DNA of 51,868 nt from Fidelibacterota bacterium (GTDB lineage Bacteria; Fidelibacterota; Marinisomatia; SCGC-AAA003-L08; JACNLC01): positions 1-51,868 of the forward strand of contig JAJRUW010000035.1 in the NCBI GenBank assembly GCA_024277615.1, given 5' to 3'. The position numbers and the translations under genes were made by a program. This document shows positions 1 through 8,750 of the stretch, in pieces (position 1 is the stretch's first letter; every line of letters starts with the position of its first letter). The notes under the pieces were generated by a model. That model was given only the letters and a program-made list of their open reading frames with translations. It made no database searches and was not told the origin of the DNA.

Positions 1-389
1 CGTCTCGAAGCCAGCTGAAGTTTACCGTCGGCATCTAATACCTTACAACCGACAATACCTACTCTTTCATTATTTTTAAGGTAGTTAAGCAATACACTTA
101 AAGTATCCCTTTTAATCATTGTATCGGGATTCAGTAAACACAGATAATCTCCGGTAGTTTGCTGCAGGGCGGCGTTCACTGCGGCAGCAAATCCGATGTT
201 TTGAGAATTAGTGATCAATTTTACCTGCTCGTACTCATTGTGTACCATCTCCGCAGAATTATCGAAAGAATGGTTGTCAACAACGATGATCTCAAGTTCG
301 CTCTCCACTTTACTTTGGAGCAAAGCATTCAGACACTGCCGCAGATAGGAGCGAACATTGTAGCTGATAATGATAACGGAGATTTTCAC
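1..389 (-). CDS. Glycosyltransferase family 2, N-terminal part (runs off the window)
   Basis: Reading leftwards from a GTG at 389, the frame stays open to the window edge (129 codons). It begins MKISVIIISYNVRSYL, the typical first strand of a GT-A fold. EIIVVDNHSFDNS follows (nucleotide-sugar binding), then QNIGFAAAVNAAL and LCLLNPDTMI, where NPD takes the place of the usual DxD metal-binding motif. This pattern is common in rhamnosyltransferase-like (WbbL-type) GT2 enzymes that build cell-surface polysaccharide. The GTG overlaps the TGA of the downstream glycosyltransferase in a GTGA arrangement, so the two are probably translationally coupled. An RmlD gene two positions along fits a deoxysugar/O-antigen pathway. 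The acceptor cannot be told from sequence, and the C-terminal half lies outside the window. Confidence 0.85.
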   Translation of the reverse strand, partial: MKISVIIISYNVRSYLRQCLNALLQSKVESELEIIVVDNHSFDNSAEMVHNEYEQVKLITNSQNIGFAAAVNAALQQTTGDYLCLLNPDTMIKRDTLSVLLNYLKNNERVGIVGCKVLDADGKLQLASR

Positions 390-1099
390 AGGCGTTTGAA
401 GATCTTCTTTAATTTAAGTGCAGGCACCATTTTAATCGCTTCGAGAATGATCTTTTTTGACATTTTGGACTCCCCCACAGTACGATCATTAAATACAATG
501 GAAACTTCTTTGATGGAATAACCCTTGACCCAGGCTCTGAAATTAACCTCAATCTGGAATGAATATCCCTCGGAAGATACTTTTTCAAGTTCAATATTCT
601 CCAGTACCCGTCTGTTGAAACATTTGAATCCTCCGGTCGCATCAGTCACGGGCATCCCCGTTATCCCACGGGCATACACATTTGCCAGGGAACTAAGGAT
701 CAGCCGGCTGAGTGGCCAGTTCACAACGTTCACCCCGTTAATATAACGGCTGCCAATGACGAGGTCATATTCTTCCGAAGCTTTTACCAGCCGGGGGATG
801 TCGGCCGGGTTGTGGGATAGATCGGCATCGATCTGTATAATCCTGTCATATCCGTGTTCAAGAGCCCAGCGGAAACCTGTACAATAGGCGGTTCCAAGCC
901 CTTGCTTTCCCTCCCTCTCGATGAGGAAAAGATGTTCATCTTTTTCCATCAGAGTTTGTACAATCTTACCAGTGCCATCGGGAGAATTATCATCAACGAT
1001 GAGGATATCCGGGTCTCCTCCGTGGGACCTGATCTGTTCGATAAGCTCCCGGATATTTTTACTCTCGTTATACGTCGGCGAGATGGCCACTGTTTTCAT
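386..1099 (-). CDS. GT2 polyprenol-phosphate mannosyl/glycosyltransferase (DPM1-like)
   Basis: A 237-residue single-domain GT-A enzyme without membrane segments, the size of bacterial dolichyl/polyprenyl-phosphate mannose synthases. Visible motifs are SPTYNESKNI near residue 8, VDDNSPDGTG at 35-44, the metal-binding DAD at 91-93 (QIDADLSHNP), GSRYINGV near 116 and ATGGFKCF near 155. The family moves a sugar from GDP- or UDP-sugar to a lipid phosphate at the inner face of the cytoplasmic membrane, supplying a lipid-linked donor for surface glycans. Its ATG overlaps the stop of the RmlD gene (ATGA), and its own stop overlaps the next glycosyltransferase, so it sits inside a tightly coupled operon. 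Donor sugar is not determinable; a family assignment to DPM1-like GT2 is secure. Confidence 0.85.
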   Translation of the reverse strand: MKTVAISPTYNESKNIRELIEQIRSHGGDPDILIVDDNSPDGTGKIVQTLMEKDEHLFLIEREGKQGLGTAYCTGFRWALEHGYDRIIQIDADLSHNPADIPRLVKASEEYDLVIGSRYINGVNVVNWPLSRLILSSLANVYARGITGMPVTDATGGFKCFNRRVLENIELEKVSSEGYSFQIEVNFRAWVKGYSIKEVSIVFNDRTVGESKMSKKIILEAIKMVPALKLKKIFKRL

Positions 1100-1980
1100 C
1101 CGGAACTCCGCTCAGCTAATATTGTTTGCAGACATTCGCGGGTTGAGCGAACCCTGACACCGGCTGCCGTGATCTTATCGGTTTTCAGCCCGCTGTGGGC
1201 CGGCCTGGCCGCCGCCTGTCTGAGCTCGTCCGTTTTGACGGGAATGATCAAATCTGCCGGTAATGAGAAAAATTCTGCAATCTCAAGGGCAAATTCATAA
1301 CGAGATACATAATTGCGGCTTCCGTAATGGTATATGCCGGTCAGGTCATGATCGAGGGCAAATTCAATTGCTTCTGCAAGATCAGGAGCATAAGCAGGGT
1401 TGCTCACCTGATCAGTCACAACCTTAATGACCAAATTAGTTTTTAAAGATGTATAGACCCATGCAAAAAAACTGGCCGCACTCTGTGTTGAAGATGTATA
1501 AAGCACATTCGGTCGAATGATCAGTGAATTCGTATGTTTTTCCCGGATGAGGTTTTCACCTGCCAGTTTGGTTTTACCATAAATTGAGTTTGGGTTGGGA
1601 ACATCGTTCTCATCGTACGGTCCTGCAGTGCCGTCAAAGACGTAATCTGTAGATATCTGAACGAACAGCACGGATTTCTCACAACAATTGATGAGGTTTT
1701 CCACAGCTTCAGAATTCACCAGACTGGCCGTTTCCCGGTGTAATTCGCAAGCGTCAACCCGGGTCATTGCGGCCGTGTTGATAACAATTTCCGGAGAATA
1801 TTCCGAAAAGAGCCTCTTAACCTGGCGGTGTTTTGTTATATCCAGCCTCTGCAACTCAATTGGTGAACCCGGAGCCCCATGCGTCACTATATCAACCGGA
1901 AGCACTTCATGTTTCCGATATAATTTTTTCACCAGTACCTGCCCTAACTGCCCTGCACCACCGGTTAACAGTATCTTCAT
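1096..1980 (-). CDS. rfbD: dTDP-4-dehydrorhamnose reductase
   Basis: Short-chain dehydrogenase of the RmlD family, which reduces dTDP-4-dehydro-rhamnose to dTDP-L-rhamnose with NAD(P)H. The product starts MKILLTGGAGQLGQ, with the glycine-rich Rossmann motif at residues 7-13. It then shows INTAAMTRVDACE, the STDYVFDG signature, and YGKTK, which carries the catalytic Tyr and Lys. About 294 residues, normal for the family. I chose the ATG at 1978-1980 over an in-frame start three codons upstream because it overlaps the purE stop as ATGA and gives the standard N-terminus. rfbA, rfbB and rfbC are not in the window, so the rest of the rhamnose pathway must be encoded elsewhere or beyond the left edge. 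Specificity for rhamnose is inferred from the family. Confidence 0.88.
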   Translation of the reverse strand: MKILLTGGAGQLGQVLVKKLYRKHEVLPVDIVTHGAPGSPIELQRLDITKHRQVKRLFSEYSPEIVINTAAMTRVDACELHRETASLVNSEAVENLINCCEKSVLFVQISTDYVFDGTAGPYDENDVPNPNSIYGKTKLAGENLIREKHTNSLIIRPNVLYTSSTQSAASFFAWVYTSLKTNLVIKVVTDQVSNPAYAPDLAEAIEFALDHDLTGIYHYGSRNYVSRYEFALEIAEFFSLPADLIIPVKTDELRQAAARPAHSGLKTDKITAAGVRVRSTRECLQTILAERSSG

Positions 1981-2435
1981 AGTTTGCATCCTTTCTTTTT
2001 AAACCGGATTAATTTTTCCCTTATTGAGGCATCACTGAGTGCCAGTATCTCGGCTGACAATACCGCCGCATTTATGGCACCGGCTTTCCCTATGGCAAGT
2101 GTGGCTACAGGAACACCCTTCGGCATTTGTACGGTCGATAACAAAGCATCCAAACCGTCGGATACACCGCCGGCTAAAGGCACACCTATGACAGGAAGAG
2201 TGGTATGCGCCTTAAGAGTGCCTGCCAAATGAGCGGCCATGCCGGCAGCACCCACCAGAATCCCGTAACCCTTTTCCCGGGCCGAAGCAGCCAGCTCGAT
2301 AATTTCATCCGGATTCCGGTGAGCGGATAAAATAAAAAGCTCCCAGGGGATTTGAAAATAATCGAAGTACGGCTCTGCGGCCAGGATTGTATCTCTGTCA
2401 GTAGGACTCCCTATTATGACGGCAACTTTTTTCAT
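1977..2435 (-). CDS. purE: N5-carboxyaminoimidazole ribonucleotide mutase
   Basis: A 152-residue PurE. The enzyme carries out the carboxylation/mutase step that makes 4-carboxy-aminoimidazole ribonucleotide in purine synthesis. Visible features are VAVIIGSPTDRD at the N-terminus (variant of the usual GSxSD phosphate loop), SAHRNP with the catalytic His at residue 39, GAAGMAAHLAG near 62-72, and LLSTVQMPKGVPVATLAIG at 98-116. All are hallmarks of PurE. No purK is next to it; purM is 24 kb away in the window, so the purine genes are dispersed here. Overlaps its neighbours at both ends by 4 bases (ATGA), so it is co-transcribed with rfbD and the lipoprotein gene. Whether it is the class I (needs PurK) or class II (uses CO2) type cannot be decided by eye. 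Confidence 0.93.
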   Translation of the reverse strand: MKKVAVIIGSPTDRDTILAAEPYFDYFQIPWELFILSAHRNPDEIIELAASAREKGYGILVGAAGMAAHLAGTLKAHTTLPVIGVPLAGGVSDGLDALLSTVQMPKGVPVATLAIGKAGAINAAVLSAEILALSDASIREKLIRFKKKGCKL

Positions 2436-3427
2436 TTGTCTTCCCCCGCGTTATCCGCAAACTGATAGGTCAACGCCATGACCTCCAATTGACGCAGCAG
2501 CAGCATTTTTTCATATCCGGGGAAATTCACAAAACCACTGATCAGCAGTACTTCCGGTGCATCCGGAATGTTAATTACAAAGGTAAAAAAGGGACCTCCG
2601 GAATTGCTCTCAGGATGAAAATAAAGCCCTCTGATCACCCGGATAGTCCGCCCGTCCCGGTGCTCAACTGCTGCACTCTGATAAATATTTTCAATCGTAA
2701 TCCCTGAAATTGTTTTATCAAGTATTTGTTTAAGTACTATCTTCGAATCCTCCGGATTTATAAATTTATCTGCCGGTTCGAGGTGATAAATCAACCACCG
2801 GTAGGGGAAGCCCCTGCCCAGCCAGAGAAACCGACGAGTAGTGTCTGAATCAATCACCATGAAATCTTTTTGCAAGGTCATGCTGATGCCAAATTCCTGT
2901 TTGACCTGCTTCATGAGCGGTTTGTTCAGTCCCTTGGAGCGTACATAGCTCAAAATGCGCTTGTCAAGCGCATTGGACATTTCTTTTAGAATCCAATCCC
3001 TATATTGACTTACCTTGATCTCAAAGTCGATGGCATCCTCTCCCTGTATGGCAATAAAAGATTGATTTTTGGCATAGAAATTATTGATTGAGAAAACGGG
3101 TTCAGCTTTTTTGGTGGATTCCCTGAATCTTTCAAATAATTTATCTCCGGTGGAATCCTCCGGTCGCTTAATTGAGATGACCAACAGACCGGGGCCCTTC
3201 CGGAAGTTCTCAAACTCCGTGGGTTTGTGCCACTTCAACTTGAAAATCTTTTCCGGTTTTGGCGTGATGATCCGTTCAGAAAACAGCGAGTCCACGGTTG
3301 GTTCGACATAGGGTTTATCCAGAGTAGAACAAAAAATGTGGACGACATTCAGCTCACCGGTCGTCTCCGGCAGATAACCACAGGCAAAAATCAGTGGAAG
3401 CAGTGTTATGATCAGTCTTTTTTGCAT
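2432..3427 (-). CDS. DUF4837-like lipoprotein
   Basis: A 331-residue exported protein. The N-terminus MQKRLIITLLPLIFACGY is a short signal peptide ending in a plausible lipobox with Cys16, so it is probably a lipoprotein. The body carries an early segment VVHIFCSTLDKPYVEPTVDSLF, then KPEKIFKLKW, RKGPGLLVISIKR and an RFLWLGRGFPYRW segment. This is the layout I associate with DUF4837, a family of unknown function seen mainly in Bacteroidota and relatives. Its stop overlaps purE by 4 bases and its start lies within the 3' end of the methyltransferase gene. No catalytic motif is visible. Family assignment rests on recalled pattern rather than a search, and the function is unknown. Confidence 0.65.
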   Translation of the reverse strand: MQKRLIITLLPLIFACGYLPETTGELNVVHIFCSTLDKPYVEPTVDSLFSERIITPKPEKIFKLKWHKPTEFENFRKGPGLLVISIKRPEDSTGDKLFERFRESTKKAEPVFSINNFYAKNQSFIAIQGEDAIDFEIKVSQYRDWILKEMSNALDKRILSYVRSKGLNKPLMKQVKQEFGISMTLQKDFMVIDSDTTRRFLWLGRGFPYRWLIYHLEPADKFINPEDSKIVLKQILDKTISGITIENIYQSAAVEHRDGRTIRVIRGLYFHPESNSGGPFFTFVINIPDAPEVLLISGFVNFPGYEKMLLLRQLEVMALTYQFADNAGEDK

Positions 3428-4290
3428 ATAAATACAACAGATGAAGCCCTATTAACGCCATACAATAAAAAAATGTACACAGAATTTACCAGAATTAAAC
3501 CTGCCCGGAAAATATTTTTTAGTGACTTTGGTCCCATACTCAGTAAAATATTGTAAGGTGTGTCCTGCAGGAGACCGTATTGTTTATCCGGTTTATAGCC
3601 CCTGCTGCCGAGAAACCTGCGCAGCGACTCCGGTGTGAAATGATACAGATGCCGGGGGGCATCGTAAGGTGCCCATTTATCTTGATACCATTTTCTTTCA
3701 GGAGCATCGTGATTGGGCACCGCAACAACCAGGATACCATTTTTTTTCAGGTGATCACGGATGCAGCTAAACAATGCTCCGATATCGTGAATATGTTCCA
3801 GCGCATGCCATAGAGTGATGAGGTCGAACTTTATATCATCGTCAATTGTGTCCAGTGAAGTAAAGCAATTGATCCCTTTCTTACGCGCTGCCGCCAGCGC
3901 CGTAAGGCTGTTATCCTGTAAGCTGACCTGCCATCCCCTTTTGGCCATATATTCGCAAAACTCACCCTGTCCTCCGCCGATATCCAGCAGTGCACCTGTC
4001 TCAAAATATGGGCTGATCCTTCGATGCTTTGCTATCAATGCGAGTCTCTGCACCCATCCATATAAGCGGTCGAAAAGCGTTTTGCTTGCAGATTTGTGCG
4101 GGTCATAACCCGGTGAATTATAATATTTTGAAATTTCGGATTCAGCGGGCCGGGGATTGAGATAGATAAAACCGCATTTACAACGGACCAGACTAAAGCT
4201 CTGTTGTCCCTTCGGATCCAGTCGGTCCTGCAGGTCAGCAAAGTGTGTATGCTCATCGCTGCCGCAAATGATGCAGTTACTTGTTTCCAC
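3412..4290 (-). CDS. Zinc-finger plus class I SAM-dependent methyltransferase
   Basis: A 292-residue protein. Residues 6-50 carry a Cys-rich finger (CIICGSDE at the start, later VRCKCGFIYLNPRPAESEI), followed by a Methyltransf_23-like domain with the SAM-binding motif LLDIGGGQGEF near residue 103, an acidic/hydrophobic second strand, and DLITLWHALEHIHD near 157. This N-terminal finger plus methyltransferase layout is typical of enzymes encoded beside glycosyltransferases that modify surface sugars. The C-terminal stretch is hydrophobic (IFLLYGVN), suggesting membrane association. The start is a GTG whose first base is the last base of the lgt stop (TAGTG), i.e. coupled translation. Substrate unknown. 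Confidence 0.8.
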   Translation of the reverse strand: METSNCIICGSDEHTHFADLQDRLDPKGQQSFSLVRCKCGFIYLNPRPAESEISKYYNSPGYDPHKSASKTLFDRLYGWVQRLALIAKHRRISPYFETGALLDIGGGQGEFCEYMAKRGWQVSLQDNSLTALAAARKKGINCFTSLDTIDDDIKFDLITLWHALEHIHDIGALFSCIRDHLKKNGILVVAVPNHDAPERKWYQDKWAPYDAPRHLYHFTPESLRRFLGSRGYKPDKQYGLLQDTPYNILLSMGPKSLKNIFRAGLILVNSVYIFLLYGVNRASSVVFICKKD

Positions 4291-5111
4291 TAATCCGGAG
4301 ATTTGTCAGTCTGCAGGTGCCGGTGCCGGATGAGCGCTACCGAACCGATGATGACCATGATGACAGAAATGTACTGGGCACCGGACAGATTCAAAAAATA
4401 CTTTGTATTGGTCCTGATGAACTCTACAAAAAATCTCGCAATCCCGACAAGAATCAGATAATAGGAAATCAATTCACCCTCAAAATGGCTTTTAAAACGC
4501 CTGCGGTATAAAAATACGAAGATAGCACTGTAGAGTATTACTTCGTAAAGCTGTGTGGGATGAACGGGGATATCCGTCGGTGGAGCCCCCTGCGGGAAAG
4601 CAACTGCCCAGGGCAGGTTGGAGGGTATCCCGTAGTCATCTCCCACCAGGAAACAGCCAATACGGCCGATAGCATGTCCCAGCACGAGATAGGGAGCGAT
4701 CCAGTCTGACACTTTTGTCAGTGAAAGATTATGTTTATGGACAAAGATCAGTACGGCAATCAGGCCGCCGATGAAACCGCCATAGAACACCATCCCGGCA
4801 CCAAAATTTTGAATTCCTTCTGCAAGACGGCCCCCGTTAAATGTAAATGCTCCTGCCAGGATGTCCCAGAGCCCTCTTAGGTTTTCAGCACCGTAACCCG
4901 TGGGAATGTTTTCAATGATATAATAAATTTTTGCACCGAGGATACCTCCGATGGCAGCCCTAAATGTGAATTCGTCGGCCAGGTCGGGCTCATTGCCCAG
5001 CGCTTTCATATCTCTTCTCAAAAGGTAATTTCCGGTTAAAAATGCGATTACCATCATCAGCCCGAAAGAGGAGATCGCAAAATTACCGAAGCGTATTATT
5101 TCAGGATGCAT
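4290..5111 (-). CDS. lgt: Prolipoprotein diacylglyceryl transferase
   Basis: Integral membrane enzyme that transfers diacylglyceryl from phosphatidylglycerol to the lipobox Cys of prolipoproteins, the first step of lipoprotein maturation. At 273 residues it has the expected multi-pass topology, the GHAIGRIGCFLVGDDYG signature at 145-161 (Lgt box; Arg150 is the conserved one), a GGRL segment near 93, HPTQLYE at 184-190 and a C-terminal FVEFIRTN. The asparagine of the E. coli signature GRxGNF is cysteine here, which I recall as common in FCB-group Lgts. Neighbouring genes include a putative lipoprotein substrate. Its ATG overlaps the 3' end of the zinc-ribbon protein gene by 11 bases. Confidence 0.95.
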   Translation of the reverse strand: MHPEIIRFGNFAISSFGLMMVIAFLTGNYLLRRDMKALGNEPDLADEFTFRAAIGGILGAKIYYIIENIPTGYGAENLRGLWDILAGAFTFNGGRLAEGIQNFGAGMVFYGGFIGGLIAVLIFVHKHNLSLTKVSDWIAPYLVLGHAIGRIGCFLVGDDYGIPSNLPWAVAFPQGAPPTDIPVHPTQLYEVILYSAIFVFLYRRRFKSHFEGELISYYLILVGIARFFVEFIRTNTKYFLNLSGAQYISVIMVIIGSVALIRHRHLQTDKSPD

Positions 5112-5973
5112 TTATTTCCTTTCCACAGTTAGTACAGTATAAGGCCTCTATTTCAACTTTGGTTCCACATTCAGTACAATATCGGTCGGCAGTCGCCGCA
5201 TTTCTGCTCACCGGGTGGTCTCGTTTCAGTAGTTTTTTGAGTACGAAAAATAAGATCAACAGCAGCGGCAGACCAAGCATCACCAGAAACCGACCATGCA
5301 CAAAGCCCTTTTCCAGGTGCTGCCGACCCCTTGACGAAATCTCCGCCAAACTGTCCTGATCAAAGGCCGGATGATCTGCCATACGTTTTTGCAGAATATC
5401 GGTTGAATTGAGCTGCTGTGGGTTTTCATAACTGAAATGCACATGAAAAATATCACCTGCTTTCAGATTATTCACTGCCTGCCGGTAGTAAGTAAAACCA
5501 TAATCATCAGTCATTGATTCGGCATTCGTCAGATTCATGTTGAAATTCAAAGCTGCCAGGTTTTGCTGGATCACAACGTAGGAGGAATCAATGTCACGGT
5601 CAAATTTCAGATCAAAATCGAATTGGCGAAAGGTGGTTGTATCGAAAGGATTATAGTATAGCTGCGCATAATACTGGGTCTGATCTATCTCCAGCTTCAT
5701 CAGACTGCCTTGGTCTGTCTGCGTGATCTCCTGCACGACAAGTTCTTTCTCACCCTGATCAGTATCCCTGGAATGCAGGGCCATGGCCGCATTATCCGGC
5801 AGATAGATTCCCAACCCGGCGGGCAGGCTGGTATGGGGAGTTACAATCTCAAAAGTTACAAGTACTCCCGGATGATCATATTCCGGCCAGAAACCCGTGA
5901 CGAATGTCGTGAAAGGAGCCGCATCCATGGCAATCAGATGAGTAACCAGCAAAATTAAAATACTTTTTTTCAT
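5101..5973 (-). CDS. Exported membrane protein with cytosolic double zinc ribbon
   Basis: A 290-residue protein I do not recognise. An N-terminal signal peptide (MKKSILILLVTHLIAMDAAP) is followed by about 200 residues of predicted extracytoplasmic beta-rich domain. One transmembrane helix lies near residues 230-247 (LVMLGLPLLLILFFVL) with a basic stop-transfer KKLLKRD. The C-terminus carries two CxxC pairs (YCTECGTK, YCTNCGKE), the classic zinc-ribbon pair found at the ends of many membrane proteins. The predicted topology places the ribbon in the cytosol and the larger domain outside. That suits a sensor or adaptor, but no catalytic site is visible. Start overlaps nothing upstream (14-base gap to the CPBP gene) and its end overlaps lgt. 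Confidence 0.7.
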   Translation of the reverse strand: MKKSILILLVTHLIAMDAAPFTTFVTGFWPEYDHPGVLVTFEIVTPHTSLPAGLGIYLPDNAAMALHSRDTDQGEKELVVQEITQTDQGSLMKLEIDQTQYYAQLYYNPFDTTTFRQFDFDLKFDRDIDSSYVVIQQNLAALNFNMNLTNAESMTDDYGFTYYRQAVNNLKAGDIFHVHFSYENPQQLNSTDILQKRMADHPAFDQDSLAEISSRGRQHLEKGFVHGRFLVMLGLPLLLILFFVLKKLLKRDHPVSRNAATADRYCTECGTKVEIEALYCTNCGKEINAS

Positions 5974-5987
5974 TTTTCCTTCTTTGT

Positions 5988-6719
5988 TTAACTCAAAATG
6001 ACCGGTAGTGAAACCAAAATGATATCATAAAATATATGCGTGTAGGCCGTGATGCCAAACCCTCTTTTCAGGAACAAAACACTTAAAAATATGCCCGAAA
6101 AGAAACGGTAGATAAATGATCTCCAGCGAAATACGTCTCCAAAATATCCCAGATAATGGAAAACAGAAAAAATCAGGCCCGAGAGCACCACAGCCACCAG
6201 TGCAGAACGGAATTTTGTCTCCCGGAAAATCCTGTGGGACAGATAGAATAAGCCCGATACGAGGATGAACCGAAACAGGAATTCCTCATAAATTCCGGCT
6301 CCGATAGACAGATAGAGCAGTTCAATGAAATTACCCTGTGAGGGTGAAGCCAGCATCTTGGGGATGGTGAAGGTGGAAAATAGTAAAAAAAGGGTAGCCC
6401 AGGCCATACTTTCCAGCAGCATAATCCCGAAAAAAGTGGATTTAAGCCCGCCTGCAAGGGTTCTGCGATATTTTACAACCAAACCGCTGATGAACACTGT
6501 GAGAGCGCTTCCTATCACGAGGTTGCCGGTTGGTCCCCAGGCGAAAAACCAGCGGTTGATCAGCACGTCGATACCGTTCCGTACATGTACGGGTCTGCAG
6601 AAATAAAGGAATATCCCCATGATCTCATACAGGGCAAGTGCCGGGAGGACTATTAAAAAGCCGTAAAAAAAAGAGGCGGAGACGTTGTAATACTGAAATT
6701 TTGAATTAGTCAGTGTCAA
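5988..6719 (-). CDS. CPBP family intramembrane metalloprotease
   Basis: A 243-residue polytopic membrane protein with the three motifs of the CAAX-protease/bacteriocin-processing (CPBP, Abi) family. EEFLFR has Glu145, Glu146 and Arg150. The second motif is FSVFH with His188. A third motif, HIFYD, has His228 and Asp232. These residues form the intramembrane active site in Rce1-like glutamyl proteases. In bacteria the family is linked to peptide processing, immunity or signalling, but the substrate is usually unknown. The gene overlaps the 3' end of lepA by 14 bases and precedes the zinc-ribbon membrane protein. Co-expression with lgt hints at a role in envelope protein handling, which is inference only. 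Confidence 0.85.
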   Translation of the reverse strand: MTLTNSKFQYYNVSASFFYGFLIVLPALALYEIMGIFLYFCRPVHVRNGIDVLINRWFFAWGPTGNLVIGSALTVFISGLVVKYRRTLAGGLKSTFFGIMLLESMAWATLFLLFSTFTIPKMLASPSQGNFIELLYLSIGAGIYEEFLFRFILVSGLFYLSHRIFRETKFRSALVAVVLSGLIFSVFHYLGYFGDVFRWRSFIYRFFSGIFLSVLFLKRGFGITAYTHIFYDIILVSLPVILS

Positions 6720-8508
6720 TTTTCAATACTGCCAGAAAGGCCTCCTGAGGGACGTCCACCGTTCCGATCTGTTTCATACGCTTTTTTCCCTCCTTCTGTT
6801 TTTCGAGGAGTTTGCGCTTGCGCGTAATGTCACCGCCGTAACATTTTGCGGTTACATTTTTGCGCAAAGCCTTGATAGTCTCCCGGGCAATAATCTTGTG
6901 CCCGATGGCTGCCTGAATAGGAATTAAAAACTGATGCCGCGAGATGACCTCCTTCAGTTTTTTACACAGTGCGGAACCCTGGGTATAGGCCCGATCTTTG
7001 TGGACGATAAGAGAAAGGGCATCGACAGGTTCACCGCTGATGAGGATATCCAGCTTTTGCAACTCACCGGGTCGGTCATCAATGACCTCATAATCAAATG
7101 AGGCATAACCCCTCGTGTTCGATTTCAGTTTTTCGAAAAATTCATAGATCACTTCGCCCAGCGGCATCTCGAAGATCAGTTGCACTTTTGCAGGCGTCAA
7201 ATAAGTTGTGGATTTATAGATCCCCCGTTTGTCGATACAGATTTTCATCACCACACCAATAAATTCTGAGGGAGTAATGATCTCGGCGTGGATATAAGGT
7301 TCCAGCACCCTGTCTATATTTCCAATATCCGGCATATCGGCCGGGTTATTCACGAGAATCTCCTGTTTGTTTTTCAGGATAACCCGGTAGCGTACATTCG
7401 GGGAGGTTGTAATGAGTTCCATGTTGAATTCACGTTCGAGGCGTTCCTGTACGATTTCCATGTGCAGAGGCCCCAGAAAACCGCAGCGGAATCCGAAACC
7501 GAGGGCCGTAGAGGTGTTCGGTTCATAGGATAAAGCCGAATCATTCAGCCGCAGTTTTTCGAGACTGCTTCTGAGGTCTTCATAATCGTGTGAGTCTATG
7601 GGATACATGCCTGCAAAGACCATGGGCTTGATCGGTCTGTATCCGGGCAGCGGTTCGGTTGCTTTATGTTCTTTCAGGGTGAGTGTATCTCCCACCTTGA
7701 TCTGCCGCACATCTTTGACATTCGTAATCAGATAGCCCACGTCTCCATTTTCCAGCCGCTTAACCGGGATCCTTTTTAGCCGTAAAATACCAACTTCTGT
7801 AATTTCGTGATCTAGGCCGCCTACAAAGTACTGGGCCGTCATACCTTTTTCAATATAACCGTCAAAAATGCGGACATAGGGAACAACACCCCTGAACTGG
7901 TCGAATGTAGAATCGAAGATCAACGCCCGGGTACCTTTTGAGCCTGTTGCTTCCGGCGGTGGTATCTCTTCGATTATCGCCGTAAGAATTTCTTTTACAC
8001 CGACTCCGGTTCTGGCGCTGATGTGAATGATCTTATACTCATCACATCCGAGAAGTTCAGTGAGCTGTGCGGAGGCTGATTCCACGTCTGCATTGGCCAT
8101 ATCGATCTTATTGATCACCGGAATGATCTCGAGATCCGCATCTATAGCCAGATAGGCGTTACTCACCGTTTGTGCTTCCACACCCTGAGCGGCATCCACC
8201 AGCAGGAGCGCACCTTCACAGGCAGCCAGGCTGCGTGAGACCTCATAAGTAAAATCCACATGCCCGGGAGTATCGATCAGATTCAGTGTATAGATCTTGC
8301 CGTCGTCATATTTATATTTCATTTGTATGGGATGGGATTTAATAGTAATCCCCCGCTCACGCTCGAGATCCATGTCGTCCAGAACCTGATCCTGCATATC
8401 GGATTGACTGATTGTATGCGTGTACTCCAGCAGGCGGTCGGCAAGAGTCGATTTGCCATGGTCGATATGGGCAATGATGCAAAAGTTGCGAATGTAGTCG
8501 GTTTCCAC
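6706..8508 (-). CDS. lepA: Elongation factor 4 (back-translocase)
   Basis: A 600-residue translational GTPase, the usual LepA length. The G1 motif AHIDHGKST lies at 13-21, DTPGHVDF (G3) near 80 and NKIDM (G4) near 135. They are followed by EF-Tu-like domain II, two EF-G-like alpha/beta domains and the LepA-specific C-terminal domain (KCYGGDITRKRKLLEKQKEG, then QEAFLAVLKID). It acts on ribosomes, promoting back-translocation or assembly under stress. The start is a GTG at 8508 with no obvious Shine-Dalgarno sequence. An in-frame upstream alternative was not seen. It is the first clearly recognised gene of the minus-strand operon that continues to the left edge. Confidence 0.97.
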   Translation of the reverse strand: METDYIRNFCIIAHIDHGKSTLADRLLEYTHTISQSDMQDQVLDDMDLERERGITIKSHPIQMKYKYDDGKIYTLNLIDTPGHVDFTYEVSRSLAACEGALLLVDAAQGVEAQTVSNAYLAIDADLEIIPVINKIDMANADVESASAQLTELLGCDEYKIIHISARTGVGVKEILTAIIEEIPPPEATGSKGTRALIFDSTFDQFRGVVPYVRIFDGYIEKGMTAQYFVGGLDHEITEVGILRLKRIPVKRLENGDVGYLITNVKDVRQIKVGDTLTLKEHKATEPLPGYRPIKPMVFAGMYPIDSHDYEDLRSSLEKLRLNDSALSYEPNTSTALGFGFRCGFLGPLHMEIVQERLEREFNMELITTSPNVRYRVILKNKQEILVNNPADMPDIGNIDRVLEPYIHAEIITPSEFIGVVMKICIDKRGIYKSTTYLTPAKVQLIFEMPLGEVIYEFFEKLKSNTRGYASFDYEVIDDRPGELQKLDILISGEPVDALSLIVHKDRAYTQGSALCKKLKEVISRHQFLIPIQAAIGHKIIARETIKALRKNVTAKCYGGDITRKRKLLEKQKEGKKRMKQIGTVDVPQEAFLAVLKIDTD

Positions 8509-8750
8509 GGTGGCGAATTTAAGGAGGGGATGTATTTACTTCATAGGCAATGCAGCCGCTGATAGATGCAAATGGGGCAGCTTTTAATGCCGATGCATTA
8601 GCAGAAATAATGACGCACCTGGAGACACGAAGATGCAATGTATGGGAGAATATAACTTCCAGCGGCATTTCAACTACGCGTGTAACAGTTATGAAGGCGG
8701 CTTCCGGCGGTGAATTTAGATTAAAGGGGACACTCCAAAGAGTTACAATA
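8509..8750. other. Gap between lepA and the export-family gene; no convincing gene
   Basis: About 240 bases between two minus-strand genes. Open frames of 74 codons (plus, 8550-8774) and 83 codons (minus, 8519-8770) mirror each other across it. Neither has a recognisable domain, and the plus frame has no correctly spaced ribosome-binding site: an AAGGAGGGG at 8521-8529 lies only 2-3 bases before an ATG that opens a 10-codon frame. The lepA promoter presumably lies here, but no clear -35/-10 pair stands out. A short real gene cannot be excluded. Confidence 0.3.

Noticed and set aside
159-521. Plus-strand frame at the left edge
   Set aside because: The minus-strand glycosyltransferases in the same stretch show clear conserved motifs and overlapping stop/start coupling.
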